The notes beneath the pieces were generated by a model that did not search any database, was not told the origin of the DNA, and saw only the letters and a program-made list of their open reading frames with translations. From Polyangiaceae bacterium (GTDB lineage Bacteria; Myxococcota; Polyangia; Polyangiales; Polyangiaceae): 19,036 nucleotides of DNA. Within the stretch, counting starts at the first letter, position 1. Each line of letters opens with the position of its first letter. Shown here one piece after another: positions 6,379 through 13,608 of this stretch. A program made the position numbers and the translations under genes. The stretch lies in the NCBI GenBank assembly GCA_025936205.1, contig JAICTU010000131.1:1-19036 (forward strand). Reading direction: 5' to 3'.

Positions 6379-7584
6379 ATGCTTCCTCCCCGACCCGAAT
6401 TTAGCCGCTCCGAGTCTTTCTTCTCTGCCCGTTGCAATCTGTCCCGGGGGAATGCGTCCCGCTCCAGAGGGCGGTTGAAGCTCCTCGGTTCTGCGCTGGG
6501 TTTGGCGGCCCCACTGCTGCTGCTCGCGCAGCTGCTCACTTCTTGCGGCTCGGATGGTGAGAGCAAGGCGTGCAACGCGGGTGACCTGCACACGTGCACG
6601 TGCGGCTCGAGCGACGCGCCAGGTACGCAGACCTGCAAGGACGACGGCAGCGGCTACAACGAGTGCAACTGCAGCGCGACGGGGGCTACGGGCGGTAGCG
6701 GCGGCAGCTCGGGCACTGGTGGCAGCGGCGGCGGGGCGTCCACGGGCACGGCCGGCTCGGGCAGCATGGCGCAAGAGGCGCTCTACCCTGGCTCGGTCGG
6801 TGCGCCCTGTACCAACGACTCCAACTGCGCCGGTGCTCCCGAGGTCTGCCTCAAGTCGACGGAGAACGACAAGTTTGCCACCTCGGACAACCCCGCGGGC
6901 GGCGGTCCTCAGGGTGGCTATTGCAGTCTCCCCTGCCAGACGGACAACGACTGCCGCGCCATCGACGATATCTCTGCGTGCAACACGGCGCTCGGCGTGT
7001 GTTTCGCGCTCTGCATCCCGGGCCAGAGCATGGTGAAGTGCGGCGCCGATCGCGCACAGGTCTGTTACCCCATCAATGACACGGGTAGCCTGGGTGCCTG
7101 CATCCCCCGCTGCACGAGCGACGCCGCTTGCGGCCCGGGCCGCTTCTGCGACCCGAGCTTGCTCGGCCTGTGTCAGGACGCGCAACCGGCGGGCGCCAAG
7201 ATCGGTGAGCTTTGCGCGGCCGATACGGATTGCGCGAGCGGCTTGTGCCTGGACTACTCCGATCCCAATGGCTCCGGCGGCACCGTGGGCAGCTTCTGCA
7301 GCGCCAACTGCACCTTCGGGCTCGCCAATGGTTGCGGGTTTGATGATGTGTCGGGAGGCGTGCGCCAAGCGGGTTGCTTCCAGGCTCAGATCCGCAGCGG
7401 CGGTCCCGGGGACATCGGCTTCTGCTTCCCGGTTTGCGACACCAATGAGGACTGTGTCCAGGCAGGCAACGGCTGGGTCTGCGACCTGTTCAACGACGTG
7501 AATGCCGAGCAGCAGGTGGGGCGCAAGGGCGAGTGCTTGCCCGCAGCCCTCGCCAGCGCCGGCGTCGACGCAGGGCCAGGTTGA
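6379..7584 (+). CDS. Cysteine-rich lipoprotein with Gly/Ser/Thr linker
   Basis: An exported lipoprotein of a type abundant in Polyangiales; its function is not known. A hydrophobic signal (LLGSALGLAAPLLLLAQLL) ends in the lipobox LTSC with Cys56. A first Cys cluster (residues 65-98; CNAGDLHTCTCG...CNC) is followed by a Gly/Ser/Thr spacer (about 100-130). Then come several Cys-rich modules of the form GAPCTNDSNC, CQTDNDCR, CTSDAACGPGRFCDPS, CAADTDCASGLCLD and CDTNEDCVQ, which look like small disulfide-stabilised units. The ATG at 6379 gives 32 residues before the hydrophobic core. The in-frame TTG at 6475, after AGAGGG, would give a more typical 23-residue signal peptide and may be the real start. 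Two hairpins follow the stop. Confidence 0.85.
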   Translation: MLPPRPEFSRSESFFSARCNLSRGNASRSRGRLKLLGSALGLAAPLLLLAQLLTSCGSDGESKACNAGDLHTCTCGSSDAPGTQTCKDDGSGYNECNCSATGATGGSGGSSGTGGSGGGASTGTAGSGSMAQEALYPGSVGAPCTNDSNCAGAPEVCLKSTENDKFATSDNPAGGGPQGGYCSLPCQTDNDCRAIDDISACNTALGVCFALCIPGQSMVKCGADRAQVCYPINDTGSLGACIPRCTSDAACGPGRFCDPSLLGLCQDAQPAGAKIGELCAADTDCASGLCLDYSDPNGSGGTVGSFCSANCTFGLANGCGFDDVSGGVRQAGCFQAQIRSGGPGDIGFCFPVCDTNEDCVQAGNGWVCDLFNDVNAEQQVGRKGECLPAALASAGVDAGPG

Positions 7585-7601
7585 GCTAGTTTTTCTTCGG
7601 G

Positions 7602-7625
7602 AGTCTGAAGCAGACTTTGTTTTCT
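7602..7625 (+). terminator. Intrinsic terminator of the Cys-rich lipoprotein gene
   Basis: AGTCTG (7602-7607) and CAGACT (7611-7616) form a 6-bp stem with an AAG loop, followed by TTGTTTTCT. The T-rich tail and position 17 nt after the stop codon make it a credible plus-strand terminator. The core GTCTGAAGCAGAC recurs in the next hairpin. Confidence 0.65.
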
Positions 7626-7627
7626 AC

Positions 7628-7648
7628 GGGGGTCTGAAGCAGACCCCC
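7628..7648. repeat. Second hairpin with the same GTCTGAAGCAGAC core
   Basis: GGGGGTCTG (7628-7636) pairs with CAGACCCCC (7640-7648) over 9 bp with loop AAG. The 13-nt core is identical to that at 7603-7615, so the two hairpins look like a duplicated element with different stem bases. Confidence 0.7.
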
Positions 7649-7649
7649 G

Positions 7650-7761
7650 CCCCACATGCGTGGGGTCCCACCCCCGCCTCCGCCCGCGCGGCGCGGGCGC
7701 TGCGCGCGGGGCCCCAGCGCCCGCTTGCCCGCCTCGGTTCGCGGTGGCTCCGCGGACCGAG
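7650..7761. repeat. Three further tandem hairpins between convergent genes
   Basis: CCCCAC/GTGGGG (7650-7655 with 7660-7665), GCGGGCGCTG/CAGCGCCCGC (7693-7702 with 7715-7724) and a 12-bp stem with one G-T wobble, CTCGGTTCGCGG/CCGCGGACCGAG (7733-7744 with 7750-7761). With the two preceding hairpins they form a 160-bp non-coding block between the convergent lipoprotein and ilvE genes. Apart from transcript protection or termination no role is evident. Confidence 0.6.
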
Positions 7762-7843
7762 AGGGCGTGGCGTTGCGAGGCGTGGTTTGTGGCGTCGCGC
7801 GAGCTTGTGGAGGCGTGCCTTTGGGGAACGTAGGTGCGGGGCT

Positions 7844-8845
7844 TTACAGGAACGTTAGCCAGTCTTCGTGGCGGGCGTCTTTGCCGGTGACGGTTGCCAG
7901 GTAGGCGCGCTGCAGGCGGGCGCCGAGGGTGTCTTTGCCGGTGCGGAACTCGACGCCGTCGATCTCGCAGACGGGCGTGACTTCGGCGGCGGTGCCGGTG
8001 AGGAAGATCTCTTCGGCGCGCATCATTTCTTCGCGCGTGAAGGCCTTCACCGAGATGGGGACATGAGCCTCTGCCGCCAGGCGCAGGATGGTGTCACGGG
8101 TGATGCCCGGCACGATCGACGAGGTCTCGTCATTGGTGCACAGCTGGCCGTCGCGGACGAAGAACACGTTCTCGCCGGTGGCGCTGGACACGGTGCCGTC
8201 TTGATTGAGCAGGATCGCGTCGTCGTAACCGCGATCGAGCGCTTCGTGGGCGGCGAGCACGCTGTTTGCGTAGTGGCCGCTGGCCTTGGCCATGGTCGGC
8301 AGCGCGGAGTGATGAAATTTGCGCCAGGAGGAGATGGTGACGCGCGCGCCGTTGCGCAGGGCCTTTTCCCCCAGGAACGTGCCCAGCTCGCGCGTGGCGA
8401 TGAATACGCTCACGGAGCAGGCCTGCTTGGGCTTGATGTCGATCGGTCCGTAGCCGAAGAAGGCGAGGGGACGGATGTAAGCGTGGTTGATGCCGTTCTG
8501 GCGCGTGACCTGCACCGCGCCCTCCGCCAACTCCGTGACGCCGTACGGGATGCTCATTCCATACAGCCGCGCCGAACCGAGCAGTCGGCGCATGTGGTCC
8601 TTGAGGCGAAAGAGCGCCGGCCCGCGCGAGGTGGGATACACGCGGATGCCTTCAAACACGGCCGTTCCGTAATGAAGTGCGTTCGCGTAGTAGTGCACGC
8701 TCTGCTTCTCCGCCTTGCGGATCTCCCCGTCCCACCACACGAAGCGTGACAAGGCCTGACCTTTGGGGCGCGAGGTAGGGATGGCCTCCTCCAGCGGAAT
8801 ATCCGCAAAATTGGGCCATTCCATGGGCGGTTGCGTGTCGCTCAT
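7844..8845 (-). CDS. ilvE: Branched-chain amino acid aminotransferase
   Basis: A fold-type IV PLP enzyme that carries out the last step of Leu, Ile and Val synthesis and the first step of their breakdown. In myxobacteria the latter feeds branched fatty acids. The 333-residue product has FVWWDGEIRKAE near the N-terminus, HYGTAVFEGIRVY (58-70), IRPLAFFGYG (124-133), the PLP lysine Lys187 in TMAKASGHYANS, the substrate/cofactor segment TVSSATGENVFFV with Glu225, and FLTGTAAEVTPV (281-292). The start is ATG 8845; a frame extends upstream but is antisense to the TPR gene and lacks similarity. Shine-Dalgarno sequence is weak. The gene diverges from the TPR lipoprotein gene across about 90 bp, so the two promoters must be packed together. 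Confidence 0.95.
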   Translation of the reverse strand: MSDTQPPMEWPNFADIPLEEAIPTSRPKGQALSRFVWWDGEIRKAEKQSVHYYANALHYGTAVFEGIRVYPTSRGPALFRLKDHMRRLLGSARLYGMSIPYGVTELAEGAVQVTRQNGINHAYIRPLAFFGYGPIDIKPKQACSVSVFIATRELGTFLGEKALRNGARVTISSWRKFHHSALPTMAKASGHYANSVLAAHEALDRGYDDAILLNQDGTVSSATGENVFFVRDGQLCTNDETSSIVPGITRDTILRLAAEAHVPISVKAFTREEMMRAEEIFLTGTAAEVTPVCEIDGVEFRTGKDTLGARLQRAYLATVTGKDARHEDWLTFL

Positions 8846-8935
8846 GGGGACGATTCTAGTGCTTCGATGGCATTGAATCGAGCCCCAAGGCCCACAACCT
8901 GGCGTTCCGGACCGTGGCCCCGTATCCTTCCTGGA

Positions 8936-11095
8936 ATGCGCGGGGTTCCGACCCAAACGAGTGTGACCGCGCGCTCGCACGAGCGGGCACGGACAGCCCT
9001 GTGGCCGGCGTGCGTGCGCACCTGCTTGCCGGCGCTGCTCGTGCTCGTGCTCGCGAGCAGCTGTCATCGCAACGCTGGCGCGAACCTGGAGCGCGGCGAC
9101 CGCTTGCTCGCGTTGGGCGACAACAAGCAGGCAATCGTCGAGTATCAGAACGCCTTCAACATCGAACCCAGCGCGCACGCCCAGCGGGGGCTGGGCCTGG
9201 CCTATGAAGCGCTGGCGGCGTTTGCAGAAGCCGAACGTCATCTGCAAGCGGCGCTCGAGGCAAAGCCCGGCGATCTCGAGGCGCGTGTGGCGCTGGCGCG
9301 AGTGAACGCTCGCTTTGGCCAATACGAGAAGGCGCGGCAGCAGCTGCTCACGGCGATCGAGCAAGAGCCCAATCACGACCCTGCGTTGCTCTTGCTGGGC
9401 GTGTACGCGGAGACGCGCCCGCAGATCCAGCAGGCGGTGGACTATCTGGAGGCGCGCACGGAGCGCCTGCAGAAGCTCGGGCATGCGTTGAGCTTGGAGA
9501 GCCAGCTGGTACTCGCCGATCTGATGGCGCGTTTGAACCGCGGTGACAGCGCCGACAAGCTGCGCGAGAACGTGCGCTATCTGACCATCGACAACCCGCG
9601 CCTGGCGCTCGATCTGGCGCAGGGCAGCCAGGACCGCGACAACCACGAGCTGGCGCGTGCGCTGTTGCGGGCCGTGGTCGAGCGCCTGCCCGGCGAGGGG
9701 CCCGCCTGGCAGGCAGACGTCTGGCAGACGCTGGCCTCCGCGGAGATCGAGCTGGGGCACGTGAGCGAAGCGCGAGCAGCGTTTGCTCATCTGCACAACC
9801 GAGCTCGCGACCCGGAGTACCGGCTGCTCGAGGCGCGTCTGGGGTTGGCGAACGGCATGGAGGCCGAGGCCACGCAGAAGCTGCAGAAGTTGCTCGCGGA
9901 GCTGCCGGCAGATCAGCGGCACGAGCGCTCGCGCGTGCGTGAGATCCTGGCACGTGCGCTGATGGACCAGCGCAAATACGACGACGCAGAGGCGCAGCTC
10001 ACGGCGCTACTGGCGGAAGATCCGCAGCAAGCAGAGGCGAGCCTGACCCTGGCGCGCTTGCACATGCTGCGCGGCGCGCCCGATCAGGCGGTCCAGGTGC
10101 TGTCGGCGCTGGCGGACAATCACGGGCTCCTGGCGCGCGCCCAGGCCACCCTGGGTGAGGCTCAGCTGCAGGCAGGGCGCCTGGATCTCGCGGAGCAGGC
10201 CTTCCGTCGCCTGTGGGAGCTCGCCCCGCAGGAGCCGGATGCCCGCTACTGGCTGGCGGTCACCCTGCGCAAGCGTGGCCAGGCCGACCAGGCTCGGCGC
10301 CTGCTGGAAGGGAACCTGAAGCGCTTCCCGACCCACACCGGCAGCCTCGGAGAGCTGCTCGAAGTCATCGAGCAGAGCAACGGAACGAGCGCCGCCAAAG
10401 CCTTCGCCATCAGTTACGGGACTCAGCATCCGGACTCACCCGAAGTGGCCCACCTGGAGGGGGATTGGTTGCTGGGGCGTCGCGACGCGGAGCACGCGCT
10501 CGCGGCCTACCGGCGCGCGCTCAACATCAATCCGGCCTTTCTGCCCGCGGTCGGCGCACTCAGTCGCTTTTACGCGCGGCATGCGCGCGGCAGCCTGGCG
10601 CAGTCGGTGATCGACGCTGCGATGAACCACGAGGCGAAGGACTTGCGGCTGTTCTTGCTGGCTGCCGGCGTGGCCATGGATCTGCGTCATCCGGACCAGG
10701 CCCGCCAATACTGCGAGCGCGCCCTGGCGCTGTATCCGGGTCACCCGCAGGCGCTGGCGGCCCTGTCGATCGTCCAGGCCGAAGGCATGCGCGACGTGAC
10801 GCAGGGCAAGCGGCTGGCGGCGCAGGCCTATGCGGCAGCGCCCACGCAGCCCGAAGTGCTGGACGCCTACGGCTGGGTCACGCATCTCGCCGGCGACCCC
10901 GCTGCGGCGTTGAGCTACCTGGAGGCCGCCTCGAATGCCCGACCGGGCTCGGCAACCCTGCTGTACCACTGGGGCGCTGCGCTGCTCGCCGCGGGCCAGT
11001 CCGCGGCCGCGAACGCCAAGCTGACGCAGGTGCTCGAGCTCGATCCCCAATTCCCGACCGCGCAGGAGATTCGCGGCGTGCTCGCCCGGCGCTGA
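8936..11095 (+). CDS. Large TPR-repeat lipoprotein (PrsT-like)
   Basis: From ATG 8936 the product has 719 residues. A signal peptide core (LPALLVLVLASSC) ends in a lipobox with Cys43; the remainder is almost entirely tetratricopeptide repeats (for example NLERGDRLLALGDNKQAIVEYQNAFNIEP, split here as a 34-residue unit type, and the C-terminal repeats with DAYGWVTHLAGDPAAALSYL). The arrangement and the C-terminal GWV...GD motif recall the PrsT TPR lipoproteins linked to exopolysaccharide/PEP-CTERM systems, but no prs or exosortase gene is nearby, so this is a structural likeness only. It probably acts as an envelope scaffold for protein complexes. The frame is open to an earlier ATG at 8831, but that start would overlap ilvE. 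A hairpin with a T-rich tail follows the stop. Confidence 0.85.
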   Translation: MRGVPTQTSVTARSHERARTALWPACVRTCLPALLVLVLASSCHRNAGANLERGDRLLALGDNKQAIVEYQNAFNIEPSAHAQRGLGLAYEALAAFAEAERHLQAALEAKPGDLEARVALARVNARFGQYEKARQQLLTAIEQEPNHDPALLLLGVYAETRPQIQQAVDYLEARTERLQKLGHALSLESQLVLADLMARLNRGDSADKLRENVRYLTIDNPRLALDLAQGSQDRDNHELARALLRAVVERLPGEGPAWQADVWQTLASAEIELGHVSEARAAFAHLHNRARDPEYRLLEARLGLANGMEAEATQKLQKLLAELPADQRHERSRVREILARALMDQRKYDDAEAQLTALLAEDPQQAEASLTLARLHMLRGAPDQAVQVLSALADNHGLLARAQATLGEAQLQAGRLDLAEQAFRRLWELAPQEPDARYWLAVTLRKRGQADQARRLLEGNLKRFPTHTGSLGELLEVIEQSNGTSAAKAFAISYGTQHPDSPEVAHLEGDWLLGRRDAEHALAAYRRALNINPAFLPAVGALSRFYARHARGSLAQSVIDAAMNHEAKDLRLFLLAAGVAMDLRHPDQARQYCERALALYPGHPQALAALSIVQAEGMRDVTQGKRLAAQAYAAAPTQPEVLDAYGWVTHLAGDPAAALSYLEAASNARPGSATLLYHWGAALLAAGQSAAANAKLTQVLELDPQFPTAQEIRGVLARR

Positions 11096-11097
11096 GC

Positions 11098-11130
11098 CAG
11101 CGCGCTGTTACTTGGCCGCGCTGTTATTTT
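11098..11130 (+). terminator. Intrinsic terminator of the TPR gene, overlapping the stop of the opposite gene
   Basis: CAGCGCG (11098-11104) pairs with CGCGCTG (11117-11123) over 7 bp, followed by TTATTTT. The T tract contains the TAA of the minus-strand lipoprotein gene. An alternative stem CCGCGCTG/CAGCGCGG (11116-11123 with 11132-11139) uses the same middle segment, so the two structures exclude each other. Confidence 0.6.
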
Positions 11131-11744
11131 GCAGCGCGGTGGGCGTAGGCGTTCAAGTCGCTGTTCAAGGCCTCAGTCGTCTTGGGATCTGCCCAGTAGC
11201 GATCGAAGGCGTCGAGGGACGTGGAGCGCAGGAGCAATGCCAGCTCTTCCGGCGTGGCTTCGTCGCGCGGCAGGTCCGAGGACGACTCTGTCTGCGCTCT
11301 GCGCAGCTGCGGCCCATCCTTCACCTTCACCTCGAATTCCAGCTTGACCAGCACCCGGGTCATCTCGCCGCGTTCATCGGTGACGTCGACCGCGGTGCCG
11401 TCATTGATATACGCCGTCACCTGCAGCACCGGTCCCTGACCTGCCAGCATGCGATTCAAGCGCTGCTGCCCGCTGGGCTCAAAATCGTTGGGCAGCAGCA
11501 GCTGCCGGGTCGTCGGCGATTGAGGCGCGGGGCGCGAGTCGACCATCTCCAGCGCGATACTGGCCGCGTCGAGCTTCGTCTCTGGATAAGCCCTGGGCTC
11601 GTGCACTTCGCGCGGTACGCCCGCGCAGGCTGCGAACAACGCGCCGGCGAGTGCCAGAAGTGCGCCGTGAGGGGCTCGCCTGTAGCAGCGACTCCAGGGC
11701 TCAATCCGCACGGCCGACGACCGAGGGCTTCGTGTCTGCCGCAT
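11124..11744 (-). CDS. Putative lipoprotein of unknown function
   Basis: I do not recognise the family. The 206-residue product (from ATG 11744) has an Arg-rich start, a hydrophobic stretch (GALLALAGALFAAC) ending in a lipobox-like FAAC, and a soluble domain of mixed alpha/beta appearance with alternating hydrophobic stretches such as VLQVTAYIN and RVLVKLEFEVKVKDG, then a helical C-terminus (SLDAFDRYWADPKTTEAL). It looks like a small periplasmic or outer-membrane lipoprotein. The ATG is inside the preceding gene (44-nt overlap); GTG 11711 would reduce the overlap to 11 nt and give a signal peptide of more usual length. Either way translation is probably coupled to that upstream gene. Confidence 0.65.
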   Translation of the reverse strand: MRQTRSPRSSAVRIEPWSRCYRRAPHGALLALAGALFAACAGVPREVHEPRAYPETKLDAASIALEMVDSRPAPQSPTTRQLLLPNDFEPSGQQRLNRMLAGQGPVLQVTAYINDGTAVDVTDERGEMTRVLVKLEFEVKVKDGPQLRRAQTESSSDLPRDEATPEELALLLRSTSLDAFDRYWADPKTTEALNSDLNAYAHRAAK

Positions 11745-12225
11745 AGCAGCCGGGTACCTCGATGCAGGCGTTCTGGGAGTCGAGGTCGCCGCAGCTCGTC
11801 GCCGAGCCCACGCACTGCTGGCCGAGCTTGCACTGCGGATACAGCTCACACTGGCTGTCTTCCAGGCGGTTGCAGTCGAAGTCATCACCGATGCAACGGC
11901 GAACCTGCATGCAACCTTCAGTCATGCCGCATTCGTCGTACTTCAGGTTTTTGCAGTTCGCCGCGCCATCGCAGGTGCCTACATAGCGACAGCCCTTCGT
12001 CTGCACACAGACGTTGGGGTTATCGGTGAGCGAGTCACAGGTGACCGGCACGTCGCCGACACAACCGCTGCGCAGTTCGCAGCCGTGCTTGCATTCGCTG
12101 GCGTCGCGGTTTGAGCACGCCACCGCCGTGCCCAGACATTCGACGGAGCCATCTCCGCAGCCGGCTTGGGCCAGCGGTAGCGCTGCAAGAGCGAGAAACA
12201 GAATGCGAAAACAGTGCTTGGTCAT
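11701..12225 (-). CDS. Secreted cysteine-rich repeat protein
   Basis: From ATG 12225 the product has 174 residues. The signal peptide (MTKHCFRILFLALAALPLAQ) is followed by AGCGDG, which may be an atypical lipobox (QAGC) or a signal peptidase I site. The mature part holds about 22 Cys in four similar units of roughly 22-28 residues, spaced C-x(7-10)-C-x(4)-[GQ]C-x(4)-C: TCDSLTDNPNVCVQTKGC, NCKNLKYDECGMTEGC, DCNRLEDSQCELYPQC and SCGDLDSQNACIEVPGC. Such spacing implies a chain of small disulfide-bonded modules outside the cytoplasm. Function is unknown. The frame continues upstream to 12456, but without signal-peptide logic. The gene overlaps the following lipoprotein gene and diverges from the peptidase gene at 12409. 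Confidence 0.75.
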   Translation of the reverse strand: MTKHCFRILFLALAALPLAQAGCGDGSVECLGTAVACSNRDASECKHGCELRSGCVGDVPVTCDSLTDNPNVCVQTKGCRYVGTCDGAANCKNLKYDECGMTEGCMQVRRCIGDDFDCNRLEDSQCELYPQCKLGQQCVGSATSCGDLDSQNACIEVPGCYAADTKPSVVGRAD

Positions 12226-12408
12226 GGCGAAAGGGTCGAGGGACCGTAGCGCCCCGACTTCGTAGAGGCGAACGGAATTTGAGGTGCCTGCACAATGGCT
12301 GGCCGTCGCGGCGTTGCGGGGAGCGAAGGGGCAGCGAAATGGTGCACGTTTTCGCGCTATCCTGTTGGCGTCCGACGCCTCGTCGGCGCGGCGTTCTACG
12401 AGTCCGAC

Positions 12409-12990
12409 ATGTCTGCAACTTTCCTCGTGACTGGGTTCGAGCCCTTCGCGGAACATCGCAGCAACTCCAGCTGGGATGCGCTCGAGCTACTGCGACCCAC
12501 CTGGCCTGCCGCGATCGTCGCGCGCCGTTTGCCCGTCGACTATCTCCTTGCACATCAGGAACTGCGCCGTGCGCTCGCCGAGTTGCGGCCGCGAGCCGTG
12601 CTTTGCACGGGCCTGGCGCGCGGTGAGGTGTTCCGGATCGAGCAACGCGCGCGGCGCCCCGCAGCGCTGGCGGCGCAGCCCGGCGACACCGAGAGCTGGG
12701 GACGCTGGCCGTGGGATGAGATGCGCCGCGCGCTCGCCCAGGCCGACGTGCGCAGCATCGACTCCTCCGATGCGGGTCAGTACGTGTGCGAAAGCACGTA
12801 CTGGTCGCTGCTCAATGCTCTGCAGCAGCAGCCGCCGGCGCAAGCGCCAGAGTTCGCGGCCTTTCTGCACGTGCCGCCGGAATCAGCGCTGTTCCCACTC
12901 GAAACTATCGCTCGCGCCGTCGACAGCGTGGTGCAGAGAAGGTGGGAGGCGCTGAGTGTTCCGCGTGGACTTAATGAAGAGATCGTGTAG
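12409..12990 (+). CDS. Pyroglutamyl-peptidase I family protein (peptidase C15)
   Basis: C15 peptidases remove N-terminal pyroglutamate from peptides in the cytoplasm. The 193-residue product starts with FLVTGFEPF (residues 5-13) and LPVDYLLAH (41-49), and has all three catalytic positions: Glu78 in FRIEQRA, Cys127 in SSDAGQYVCEST and His154 in FLHVP. Overall similarity is otherwise looser than in standard Pcp: GFEPFGG is GFEPFAE, the usual Asn after the catalytic Cys is Glu, and the region after Glu78 is Ala/Arg-rich. It is somewhat shorter than typical Pcp (about 210-215). It may therefore have a changed substrate preference. The start ATG 12409 is chosen because the family begins there; upstream in-frame sequence to 12295 shows no similarity. 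Confidence 0.85.
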   Translation: MSATFLVTGFEPFAEHRSNSSWDALELLRPTWPAAIVARRLPVDYLLAHQELRRALAELRPRAVLCTGLARGEVFRIEQRARRPAALAAQPGDTESWGRWPWDEMRRALAQADVRSIDSSDAGQYVCESTYWSLLNALQQQPPAQAPEFAAFLHVPPESALFPLETIARAVDSVVQRRWEALSVPRGLNEEIV

Positions 12991-13543
12991 TGTCCGCGCC
13001 CGATGTGCGCGCCTCTGACTTCGGTGGGAGGCAGCGGCTGTCGTAGCCTTCGGCGCTTCCCATCTGCTCGACCATCCTCGGACGCGGTCCAGCTCCCGGC
13101 GTCACCGCGCTCGGGCTCACGCTCATCATCAGAGCTGTGGTGATCCCTCATGATCACAAAACGCATCAAACTCCCTCAGAGGAGCAAGGCCCCTGGGGAG
13201 CTTCGATACAAATTGTATAGATGCGGATTGCGTGAGGACGCTACGTCGAGTGACAGGGCGATTCGAGCGGGCTCATCTGCGTTCGAGAACTCCCAAGCAA
13301 AAAGCGCCGGAGTCGATCAGCCTCGAGGGCGGCCATGTTCTGGCCGGAAGACGATAGTCAAACCGACCAGAACCAAACCCCGCTCAACGGCAAGCAGACG
13401 TCAGAGCTCAAATAGCGCCGAGCTCACCATCGAAAACGAACGAACGAGTTCGATGGCGAGCCCCAATGCTATCACTGCGATCTGGCACATCACCCTGGTG
13501 ACATCGCCGCTGGCAATGCCAAGAGTACGACTTCCAGACCACC
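12991..13543. other. Gene-poor, less GC-rich region
   Basis: About 550 bp without a convincing gene. From 13140 to 13540 the sequence is visibly richer in A and T than its surroundings. A plus-strand frame is open from 13150 to 13929, but its second half is the antisense of a Gly-rich repeat gene and its first half has no recognisable motif. Minus-strand frames are broken by stops. An AT-rich palindrome is listed separately. It may be degraded coding or mobile DNA, or simply a spacer. Confidence 0.45.
13206..13218. promoter_or_regulatory. AT-rich palindrome
   Basis: ATACAA-A-TTGTAT is a perfect 6+6 palindrome with a single central base, standing out in GC-rich DNA. It resembles operator half-sites of dimeric helix-turn-helix regulators, but no regulated gene lies next to it. 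Confidence 0.3.
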
Positions 13544-13575
13544 AGCCGGGCTTGCGCTGTGCGCTCGCCCGGCTG
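13543..13575 (-). terminator. Nested hairpin downstream of the Gly-rich lipoprotein gene
   Basis: CAGCCGGGC (13543-13551) pairs with GCCCGGCTG (13567-13575), and an inner GCGC/GCGC stem (13554-13557 with 13561-13564) stacks inside. It lies 33 nt past the minus-strand stop at 13609. There is no T run on the far side, so it may stop transcription weakly or protect the 3' end. Confidence 0.45.
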
Positions 13576-13608
13576 AAACAATCCTATAGCTCGCTGGTAT
13601 GCAGGAGC

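Noticed and set aside
8846..9922. Upstream extension of the ilvE frame on the minus strand
   Set aside because: The extension is antisense to the TPR gene and has no similarity; family length and motifs fit a start at 8845.
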